In this document: positions 43,613 to 51,871 of the stretch, one piece after another
Numbering within the stretch: the stretch's first letter is position 1
Layout: each line of letters begins with the position of its first letter
DNA from: Gluconacetobacter johannae
GTDB taxonomy: Bacteria > Pseudomonadota > Alphaproteobacteria > Acetobacterales > Acetobacteraceae
Length of the DNA stretch: 64,000 nucleotides
Assembly: GCF_025994435.1 (NCBI RefSeq)
Contig: NZ_BAQK01000008.1
Span: 1 to 64,000 of the forward strand
Direction of reading: 5' to 3'
The notes under the pieces: model-generated
The model's database searches: none
What the model saw: only the letters and a program-made list of their open reading frames with translations
Told to the model about the DNA's origin: nothing
Program-made: the position numbers and the translations under genes

Positions 43613-45058
43613 TCACGCCCGCGACGGCCATCGAATCTCCGCCTGGCGGACGTCGTACCGCAGCAGGTCGTCCCAATAGACCTCGATATCGTCCCGGAAC
43701 AGGTGGCTGGTGATGCCGCTGACCAGTTTCGGGACGGCGAATTTCATGGCGTTGATCGATGATCCGGATGGCCCGAAACTCATGGTCGACGCGATGGAGA
43801 AGAGATGGATATGTCTCAGCCAGGGCGTCAGGCCGGGTGTCTTTTCCTGCAGGGTGTAGTCCGTTCCCAGATACGGGAAACGTGACAGCCGCGGATTGCA
43901 TTCGTCCGGCGGCGGCGCGTAGCGGTCCCCCCAACTGGCGATATTGTAGGCGACGCGGGACAGTTCGGGGCGGGCGCCCGGGTCGATCTCGATCCCGGTG
44001 CCGCAAATGGCGAAATCGGCCTGAAAGGTGCCGGTCGGGATTGTCAGTTCGACCCCGCCGGCGTGGGCGCGTGCGTCCGTCCACGGGCTTTGCGTATGCA
44101 GGAAGAAATTCGGATGGCGGGCGCAGCGGTCCCACGTCGCCTGCGGAAAGCCTTCACGCAGGCTCAGGACATGTTGCATGATCCGCCACTTCCACGCATC
44201 GTCCAGTTCCGAAAAGTGACAGAGGAAACCGGTAAATGTCAGCCACAGATACGGCTGGACAAGCTGAAGGTCCGGACGCCGGCAGAAGAGGTGGACCTCT
44301 TTCGCGCCGGCCTCTAGGGCCATGGCGGCGTTATCGAAAGCCGATGCCCCGGCGCCCAGCACGGCGACGCATTTATTGCGAAGGGCGGAAAAATCGATCG
44401 GATCGGCCGTATGGGCGCGCAACGCGGATGGCAGGTCCGCGATGAACGAGGGCATGGTCCAGCGCCCAAGGCTGTCCTGGCCCGTCGCCAGAACCAGCTT
44501 GCGCGTGTATCGGACCTGTTCGTCACCGGCAGCGTCGCGCAAGGTGACGGCGAGGTAATCGTCCCACGGTGCGACACCGGCCAGGCTCACGCCGTTATCG
44601 ACCGGCAGGTCGAGCGTATCACGCAGCCAGAGCAGATATTCCGCCCAGTCTTCGCGCGGAATCAGGTTCAGATCGTCCCAGTCCTGCTTGCCGAATTTTT
44701 CCTCGTGCCATGTCTGGTACGTCAGGGCCGGAATGTCGAGGTCGGGGCCGGTGAATTCTTTCGGGCTTCTGAGGGTACGCATGCGCGCATAGGTCAGCCA
44801 TGGCCCTTCCATGCCACGTTCGGCCTGATCGACGATCAGGAAATTCGTGACCTGTGCGCGTTGCAGGCCGAAGCCTGCGGCGATGCCGCTCTGGCCGGCC
44901 CCGACGATCAGGACGTCAAGAATGGGCGTTCCGTCAGGGCCGGGATGGGGAATGGTCCACGGGCGCTGGGGATGGGCGATCCGGGCCAGTTCGTCGCGGG
45001 CCCGATGACGCAGGGCCTGCAGGCGATGGTCACTGGCCTTGATCGGATCTTCATGCAT
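43613..45058 (-). CDS. FAD/NAD(P)H-dependent monooxygenase (FMO/BVMO-like)
   Basis: 481-residue flavoprotein monooxygenase. FAD motif GAGQSG at 53-58, second dinucleotide motif LGAGASAFDNA near 240 for NADPH, and ALRAHTADPIDF between them in the place of the FMO fingerprint. ATG 45058 follows AGGAG by 12 bases; a TTG at 45124 would add 22 residues. It lies just upstream of the binding protein, so oxidation of the imported compound is plausible (N- or S-oxygenation or Baeyer-Villiger reaction). Confidence 0.85.
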   Translation of the reverse strand: MHEDPIKASDHRLQALRHRARDELARIAHPQRPWTIPHPGPDGTPILDVLIVGAGQSGIAAGFGLQRAQVTNFLIVDQAERGMEGPWLTYARMRTLRSPKEFTGPDLDIPALTYQTWHEEKFGKQDWDDLNLIPREDWAEYLLWLRDTLDLPVDNGVSLAGVAPWDDYLAVTLRDAAGDEQVRYTRKLVLATGQDSLGRWTMPSFIADLPSALRAHTADPIDFSALRNKCVAVLGAGASAFDNAAMALEAGAKEVHLFCRRPDLQLVQPYLWLTFTGFLCHFSELDDAWKWRIMQHVLSLREGFPQATWDRCARHPNFFLHTQSPWTDARAHAGGVELTIPTGTFQADFAICGTGIEIDPGARPELSRVAYNIASWGDRYAPPPDECNPRLSRFPYLGTDYTLQEKTPGLTPWLRHIHLFSIASTMSFGPSGSSINAMKFAVPKLVSGITSHLFRDDIEVYWDDLLRYDVRQAEIRWPSRA

Positions 45059-45347
45059 GAAAAAGGGATGCTCCTGGATCCGATGCAGATGTCGAAAGGC
45101 TATCATTCCGGGTTCGACATGCAAGGCGGGTCCGGCAGGGTCTCTATGAAAAATGGACGGAGACTATTTTCAAAACTTATCGACAGGAAAGGGAGGAGGA
45201 GAAAGGGTGGCGCGGTCGAAACGTCCTGATGTATGCGTTCATCTTCGGGACAAGACGTTCCGTCATGGCCGTTGCCGCATGCGATCGCGACGGGCCTGTC
45301 CGCAGGACGGATAATATCTTTCTCTCTTTCGATGGATGGAGTTGCGA
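45059..45347. promoter_or_regulatory. divergent promoter region
   Basis: Less GC-rich spacer between the FAD monooxygenase (minus) and an SDR gene (plus). It must hold the start signals for both. An AT-rich patch lies at 45145-45205. No operator was identified. Confidence 0.35.
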
Positions 45348-46133
45348 ATGGACCTGGGACTGAATGGACGAACGGCTCTGGTTCTGGGGGCGAGCCGCGG
45401 CCTGGGACGGGCCGTTGCCAGGTCTCTTCTGGCGGAAGGCGTCGCGGTCTATGCGGGGGCGCGGAATCTGGACGCCGTGCGGGAATGGCAGGATGCATTG
45501 CCGCCGGAGCAGCGGGCGCGGGTCACGCCCGTCTCGCTCGACCTGTCCAGCGATGCATCCGTCATGTCCGCGGCCGAAACCGTGATCGCGGCGGGCGGGG
45601 TGGACATCCTGGTCAACAACAGCGGCGGCCCGCCGCCGGGGGCGGTCACGTCGCTGGGGCCGGATGTGTGGACGGCCCAGTTCAACATGATGGCCGGCCG
45701 GATCTTCCTGCTGACCAATCTGCTTCTGCCTGCGATGCAGAAGAAGAAATGGGGACGGGTCCTGACGGTGGCCTCGTCCGGGATCATCCAGCCGATTCCC
45801 AATCTGGCCCTGTCGAACAGTATCCGGTCCGCCATTTCCGGATGGTCCAAGACGCTCAGCAATGAGGTCGCGGCCGACGGAATTACGGTCAACATGGTCA
45901 TTCCGGGCCGGATCCACACGGACCGGGTCGATCAGCTTGACGGTCTGGCGGCCCGCCGCCGGGGCCTGACGCCGGATGACATCGCAGCCGAATCCTGGAG
46001 CACGATTCCGGCCCATCGCTATGGTCGCCCCGAGGAATTCGCCGACGTCGTGACGTTTCTGGCGAGCGCGCGTGCGTCCTATATCACCGGCAGCAGCGTC
46101 CGCGTGGACGGCGGGCTGATCCGGAGCGTCTGA
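45348..46133 (+). CDS. SDR family oxidoreductase
   Basis: 261-residue short-chain dehydrogenase with GASRGLGRAVAR (cofactor loop) and NNSGGPPPG in place of NNAG, as in a branch of 3-oxoacyl-ACP reductase-like enzymes. The usual YxxxK Tyr is not obvious: the helix reads LALSNSIRSAISGWSK, so the Tyr appears to be replaced by Ser/Asn, which would alter or abolish the usual chemistry. ATG 45348 follows GGAG at seven bases. C-terminal FLASARASYITGSSVRVDGG is canonical. Confidence 0.85.
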   Translation: MDLGLNGRTALVLGASRGLGRAVARSLLAEGVAVYAGARNLDAVREWQDALPPEQRARVTPVSLDLSSDASVMSAAETVIAAGGVDILVNNSGGPPPGAVTSLGPDVWTAQFNMMAGRIFLLTNLLLPAMQKKKWGRVLTVASSGIIQPIPNLALSNSIRSAISGWSKTLSNEVAADGITVNMVIPGRIHTDRVDQLDGLAARRRGLTPDDIAAESWSTIPAHRYGRPEEFADVVTFLASARASYITGSSVRVDGGLIRSV

Positions 46134-46139
46134 AGCGAC

Positions 46140-46173
46140 GGAAGGGACGCCATCGCGGAATGGCGTCCCTTCC
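46140..46173. terminator. bidirectional terminator hairpin
   Basis: Perfect 14-bp stem GGAAGGGACGCCAT / ATGGCGTCCCTTCC with a six-base loop, placed between the convergent SDR and enolase-superfamily genes. No long T tract on either side, but position and stem strength fit a shared transcription stop. Confidence 0.7.
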
Positions 46174-46186
46174 CCTGCCGGGGGGC

Positions 46187-47286
46187 TTACCCGGCGGCCG
46201 GGATCAGAAACCCCGTCAACGCCGGAAGATCGGGGCGGACGCCCCATCCCGGTTGTTCGCCAAGGCTGATGACACCCTCGACGGGGCACGGTCCGTCCCG
46301 GAAGAACGGCTGCCAGATCGCAATCTTCGCGATGGGCCATTCGACGAACCAGCTATTGGGTGTGGCGGCCAGCCAGTGGGCGTGCATGGCCACGTTGAGG
46401 GGGGTGGTGAAGGAATGGCTGCAGACCTGTGGCACATGCCGCGATGCCGCCTGCGCCGCCAGAATGCCGCAGCGGGTGATATCGGCCTGCAATACATCGA
46501 CCAGCGGTACCACGCGCATCAGGCCGGGCAATCCGCATTCCCCTTCGCCCGAGGCGATCGGGACCGGGCTGGCCTGCTTCAGGCGCGCCTGTCCCTCGAG
46601 ATCGTCGCGATCGAGCGGCTCTTCGATCCAGGCGAGGCCGAAGCGTTCGAAGGCCCGGGCACGGGCCAGGGCGGTCGCTTCGTCGAACGCCTGCGCGGCA
46701 TCGACCATCAGGGTGGCGTCCGGGGCGGCGCGCCGTGCGGCTTCGAGAAAAGCGACATCGCCCTCTTCCGACTGGCCGAACGGTGGCCAGCCGATCTTGT
46801 GGGCGACAAAGCCGGCCGCACGTTCGGCGGCGATGCGGCGTTCGGTCAGCGCCGGTGTCGCGGCAACCTTGTCGCTGGCATAGCAGGGCAGGCGCATCCG
46901 TGGAGCGTCGTGCAAGAGCCGGGCGACCGGCAGCCTCGCGCGATGTCCCGCGAGATCCCACAAGGCCAGTTCGGCAGCGGCGATGGCCTGCATCACGGCG
47001 CCGTCGCGGCCGATCCACTGGGTGCCTTTCTCCATCCGGTGGCGCAGGGCCGCGATGTCGGAGGCATCCTGCCCCACCAGCAGCGCGCGCAGCCCCTGCG
47101 CCGTGACGTGGGTGGTCGGGGCGTCTATGGCCGCGCGGGACAGGTAGGGGCTGCCATGGGCTTCGCCCCACCCTTCCAGACCGTCCTCGGTGACGATGCG
47201 GAGAAGGAAGCATTCTTCCGTGCGGCCGCCCCCCGACAGGTGAAGCGGCAGACGGATGGCATAGGGTTCGACAGCTTCGATCCGGC

Positions 47287-47290
<4 letters not shown>
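46187..47290 (-). CDS. mandelate racemase/muconate lactonizing enzyme family
   Basis: 367-residue enolase-superfamily enzyme. N-terminal capping domain, then the barrel with HKIGWP (Lys on strand two), MVDAAQAFD, WIEEPL and SGEGECG for the metal-binding Asp-Glu-Glu set, and LQADITRCGI. Abstracts an alpha-proton of a carboxylate to dehydrate, racemise or cycloisomerise it. ATG 47290 overlaps the ABC ATPase stop. Last gene of the amidohydrolase/amino-acid ABC run; substrate likely an acid sugar or amino-acid derivative delivered by that transporter. Confidence 0.85.
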
Positions 47291-48027
<737 letters not shown>

Positions 48028-48028
48028 A

Positions 48029-48688
48029 TCATTTCACCGTATAATAGCTGAGGCGACGTTCCAGGGACGTCTGGGCGATCTGCAGCAGGCTGGTCATGAT
48101 GAGGTAGAGGATGCCGGTCATGAGCATGACCTCCACTACCTTGAACGTCGTGGAATAGATGCTCTGGGCCGTCTGCATCAGGTCGGGCACCGCGATGATC
48201 GAAACCAGCGACGAATTCTTGAGCAGCGTGATGGCCTGGCCGACATAGGGCGGCAGGGCCGGGCGCAGCGACAGGGGGATGACGATGCGCCGCAGGGTCT
48301 GCAGCGGCCCCATGCCGATCGCGATTGCGGCTTCGGTCTGTCCCGTGGGAATGGACTGAATGGCCGATCGGAAGATTTCGGAAAAATACGCCGAAGAATT
48401 CAGGCTCAGCGTCAGGATGCCCGCCGTCCACGGGTCGAGGCGGAGCCCCGTCATCGGCATGGCGTAGTAGATCGCGAACAACTGCAGCAGCAGGGGGGTG
48501 CCCCGCACGATCCAGACATAGATCCATGCGGCCGACGACAGGATCCGGCGGGACGACAGGCGCAGCAGGGCGATGCCAAGGCCCGCGACCGTGGAGAAGG
48601 CCAGCGAGGTGACGCTGATCCCGAACGTCACCTCGCAGGCCTTCAGCAGCCGCGGGCTATAGGTGACCATGAAATTCCAGTCGATCAT
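48029..48688 (-). CDS. polar amino-acid ABC transporter permease
   Basis: 219-residue HisM/GlnP-type permease with about five helices; contains WIVRGTPLLLQLFAIYY and the EAA loop EAAIAIGMGPLQTLRRIVIP. ATG 48688 (MIDWNFMVTY) is used; the longer frame to 48760 overlaps the binding-protein gene without family sequence. Only one permease is encoded, so it probably works as a homodimer. Confidence 0.9.
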   Translation of the reverse strand: MIDWNFMVTYSPRLLKACEVTFGISVTSLAFSTVAGLGIALLRLSSRRILSSAAWIYVWIVRGTPLLLQLFAIYYAMPMTGLRLDPWTAGILTLSLNSSAYFSEIFRSAIQSIPTGQTEAAIAIGMGPLQTLRRIVIPLSLRPALPPYVGQAITLLKNSSLVSIIAVPDLMQTAQSIYSTTFKVVEVMLMTGILYLIMTSLLQIAQTSLERRLSYYTVK

Positions 48689-48698
48689 CTGACGATAC

Positions 48699-49472
48699 TC
48701 AAGCTTTGAACCAGCGGTCGGCAAGGGCCCTGGCCTGCCCGTCGGCCTGCCGGTCGGCAATGGCCTTCGAGACCGCCGACGCCAGGTCCGTCGCGCCCTT
48801 GGGCAGGATCATGGCGATGGGCTGCGGCCGGATGGCGCGCCCGACCACCTTCAACGGCAGGTTGTGGGTGTGAATGGCGTAGAGCGCGCCGGCCCGTCCC
48901 ACGACGGCGCCGTCCAGCCGGCCGGACATCAGGTCCATGAGAATGTCGGGCAGGCCGGGATAGGAGCGTAGCGTGGCGGCATGGGCCATCTCGTTTGCCG
49001 TGGCTTCCAGGATGCTGCCCGATGCGGTGCCCACGACCAGACCTTTCAGGTCCTCGATCTCCTTGATCGTGGTGTTGTCCTGTCGCACGAGTACGGCGAC
49101 GGAATCGGTCGTATAGGGTGCGGAGAACGCGAAATTCGCCTGGCGCTCGGGCGTGATTCGCACCGCGCTCATGACGCCGTCGAACTGCCCCGCCATCAGG
49201 CCGGGCAGGATGCCGTGCCATGCCAGGCATGAAAACCGGGCCTCGACCCCCAGACTCGCGCAGATCATCCTGGACCAGTCGATGTCGAAGCCCATGACCT
49301 GTCCATCCGGATCGACATAATTGTAAGGCGCGTCCAGACCGGTGGTCGCGATTCGCATATAGCCCTGGCGACGAATATCGTCCGCCGTGGGCGTCGCGGC
49401 CCGGGCCGTGCCGACAAGGCCGGATCCGATCGTGGCGGCGGCGCCAAGCATCAGGGAACGACGTCGAAGCAT
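48699..49472 (-). CDS. amino-acid ABC transporter substrate-binding protein
   Basis: 257-residue family 3 binding protein. Signal peptide MLRRRSLMLGAAATIGSGLVGTARA has a Tat-like RRRSLML. Then GYMRIATTGLDAPYNYVDPDGQVMGFDIDWSRMIC, the type-II fold signature that binds the alpha-amino and carboxyl groups. ATG 49472 follows GGAGG. A strong hairpin lies between this gene and the upstream amidohydrolase. Confidence 0.9.
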   Translation of the reverse strand: MLRRRSLMLGAAATIGSGLVGTARAATPTADDIRRQGYMRIATTGLDAPYNYVDPDGQVMGFDIDWSRMICASLGVEARFSCLAWHGILPGLMAGQFDGVMSAVRITPERQANFAFSAPYTTDSVAVLVRQDNTTIKEIEDLKGLVVGTASGSILEATANEMAHAATLRSYPGLPDILMDLMSGRLDGAVVGRAGALYAIHTHNLPLKVVGRAIRPQPIAMILPKGATDLASAVSKAIADRQADGQARALADRWFKA

Positions 49473-49603
49473 GGATCCTCCGTAATATGCGTGTCGTCCG
49501 CGCGGGGCGCGGAGGGTGTCTGGTGAACAGTCCGCGACGGCCTGTCCTGTCGGTTGGAAACGTTTCTCGGTCAAATTAATTTATCGAAAACGCTCCAGGC
49601 CCT

Positions 49604-49642
49604 GGCGGATCGCGCGCATCGGGATGATGCGCGCGATCCGCC
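49604..49642 (-). terminator. very strong hairpin between amidohydrolase and binding-protein genes
   Basis: Perfect 17-bp arms (GGCGGATCGCGCGCATC and its complement) with loop gggat, starting seven bases past the amidohydrolase stop. On the minus strand it is followed by a short GTTTTC and then AT-rich DNA. Could end the amidohydrolase transcript, attenuate read-through, or stabilise the 3' end of a processed mRNA. Confidence 0.65.
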
Positions 49643-49648
49643 GTGCGA

Positions 49649-51178
49649 TCAGGCGCGGCCGTTCACGCGATAGAACGGCTCGCTGACATCCAGATAGGTC
49701 AGCATCTTGCGATGCCAGGCATGGAAATGGGGGCGCAGGGCGGCCAGAGCCGCAGTACGCTCCGGCGAAGCCGGCTTGGCCTCGTAATGCTTCACGTAGT
49801 CCCGGACCTCGGCGTACAGCGCCTCGACGTCCATGGTCGTGAAACGGCGATTCCGGATGACGATCTTGCCGTCGACGACGACGTCGGTCACGTCCTGGCC
49901 CTTGGCGCGCCAGACGAGAAGATCGGGAATGGCCAGCCTGTCCGACGTCCACGGATCATGCAGCATGGACGCCGTGTCCAGAATCGCGGCATCGGCGGGG
50001 GCGCCCGGTTGCAGCGTTCCATGCAGACGATCGAAACCAAGGGTTCTGGCCGCATTGACCGTGCCCATGGACAGGATCTGCGCCGAGGTCAGGGCGGGGG
50101 TCTCGCCAAGGTCGAAGCCCGGCACGCGTGAGAGCACCGCCGACATGCGTAGTTCCATGAACGGATCGTCGTCGTCGTTCAGCGACTTGTCGTCGATCCC
50201 CAGCGCGACGTTCACGCCCTGCTTCATCATATGCCAGATCGGGGAAATGCCGTTGCGGACATGAAGGTTACAGGACGCATGATGGGTGGTGCTGGTGCCG
50301 CGCGCGGCAATCAGTTCGATATCGCGTTCGGACAGCCATACGGCATGGCCAAGGGTCGTGTTCGTCCCCAGCACGCCCAGGCGGTCGAGATGTTCGACGA
50401 GCGAGCAGCCGAAGGTCTTGATGCTCCAGGCCCGCTGATGCGGCGTCTGCAGTGTATGGATATGGATGGGCGTATTGTCGTGGGCGGCGGCGCTGTCGCG
50501 GATTCGCGTGAAAAAATCGTCGGTGGTGCCGTGGGCCCATGACGGCCCGTGGAGGACGCGGGTCATCGGCGAATTATCCGAGGCATGGAGCGTCTCGAAC
50601 AGATTCATGTAGTCGTCGGCGATCGCCTTCGCATCGTATCGCGTCATCGGCGTCACGAATTCCCGCAGTTCCGGCGGGAGCGTGTCGACGAACCCTTCCT
50701 CGTCGATGCAGAACCGGTTACGGTCCCGGACGGCAGGGGAATAGGCCAGGCGGATCCCGGATGTGCGGTAGCTGCCGATCGCCAGATGCGCGTTTTCCAG
50801 CGCCTTCGGCCCTTCGTCATTCCAGCCCGTGTGGTGGATGCTGGTGCAGCCCATACGTAGATGCCGTACGGCCGAAAGGGCGGCGCAGAGATCGTTGGGC
50901 AGGTACACCATGGACGACCAGTCGAGAAACGCGTTCTCGAGATAGTCGTACAGGACGCCTTTCTGGATGGGTGAGAGCCCGCGTCCGTGGGAATGGGCAT
51001 CGATCAGGCCCGGCATGACAATGGAGGTCGCGCCGCCGACGACCTCGTCATCGGGGTATCTTTCGCGCAGCGCGGACCATGTCCCGACTTCGGCCACCCG
51101 ATTGTCAATGACGTGAATCGCGGCGTCCTTGATGATTGTCTGCGGATCGACGACGACCCACCCACCTCTGATTAGCAT
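49649..51178 (-). CDS. amidohydrolase family protein (TRZ/ATZ/cytosine deaminase-like)
   Basis: 509-residue metal-dependent hydrolase. Metal motif DAHSHGRG near residue 62, later HIHTLQTP, LGHAVWLSERD and GIDDKSLNDDDDP with the catalytic Asp; the pattern is that of the ATZ/TRZ and N-isopropylammelide/guanine-type deaminases. Longer than the usual 430-470 because of an insertion at about 80-200. Hydrolyses C-N bonds on rings or amidines; substrate unknown. ATG 51178; first gene of the run that includes the amino-acid ABC importer. Confidence 0.85.
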   Translation of the reverse strand: MLIRGGWVVVDPQTIIKDAAIHVIDNRVAEVGTWSALRERYPDDEVVGGATSIVMPGLIDAHSHGRGLSPIQKGVLYDYLENAFLDWSSMVYLPNDLCAALSAVRHLRMGCTSIHHTGWNDEGPKALENAHLAIGSYRTSGIRLAYSPAVRDRNRFCIDEEGFVDTLPPELREFVTPMTRYDAKAIADDYMNLFETLHASDNSPMTRVLHGPSWAHGTTDDFFTRIRDSAAAHDNTPIHIHTLQTPHQRAWSIKTFGCSLVEHLDRLGVLGTNTTLGHAVWLSERDIELIAARGTSTTHHASCNLHVRNGISPIWHMMKQGVNVALGIDDKSLNDDDDPFMELRMSAVLSRVPGFDLGETPALTSAQILSMGTVNAARTLGFDRLHGTLQPGAPADAAILDTASMLHDPWTSDRLAIPDLLVWRAKGQDVTDVVVDGKIVIRNRRFTTMDVEALYAEVRDYVKHYEAKPASPERTAALAALRPHFHAWHRKMLTYLDVSEPFYRVNGRA

Positions 51179-51871
51179 CGATACCTCATGAAAAGAAAAG
51201 ATTTTTCTATATTTGAGTATTAAACATCGTTAATTGTCGGAAGGTTTCGCATCAGGGCCCGTACATATTCGGATCGTTGCGATACCTTTACCCCGTCATC
51301 CCGCATGTGACGTCATGCGGCACACATGACCGCGCATGCGGATGAAGATGAATGAAGGGCCGATAGGCAGCAGAAAATTTACGATATAGCAAGAGAAGAT
51401 TCTTTCCTTCCCAAAGGCCTTCGGGTGAAGGGAATTGAAACCCTTTGTAACGTCACGTCAGTGATCCTGTGCGACGTCAATTCGAATGGCCGCCGATGAA
51501 AACTGGACTATGTGATGTTTGATTGCCGGCCTGTTTCATTTTGTTGTGGCACAATTTATCCGACTCTCAGCCGGGTTGAAAGAGACTTCGCCCCCTTCGT
51601 GGTGGCGGAGACGTATGGATTTAAGGTGTTGAATCAGAAGAATAATTCTGAAAATTTCGAATCGGCGGGGCGTGCCCTATAACTCCTCGGTATAGTGTGC
51701 CCGATATGATGATAGCGAACCTAATTGCTGATCCGGCAGCGGCTATGCTTACCTTGTGACGATAACGCAACATACCAGCGTGGCTTATCTGGAAATCCGG
51801 TCATGGAACGGAAAAGGCGCGCTCGGAATTAGAAATATAACTTGTACCTCGGAACGTAATCGGAGGATGGA
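51179..51871. promoter_or_regulatory. long AT-richer intergenic region with palindromes
   Basis: About 690 bases between divergent amidohydrolase and TonB receptor genes with no gene. It contains CCGCATG-tgacgt-CATGCGG (51301-51320, perfect 7-bp arms), a second cgcatgcg palindrome at 51333, and tandem acgtcacgtc at 51453 with another gacgtc at 51474. The final 20 bases carry the GGAGG for the receptor. I saw no known riboswitch. The length and repeated tgacgtca-like words suggest a complex regulatory region or an untranslated leader. Confidence 0.45.

Noticed and set aside
51400..51620. Possible riboswitch upstream of the TonB receptor
   Set aside because: Several short stems can be drawn but none matches a riboswitch consensus I know (no B12 box or TPP core), so no call is made.
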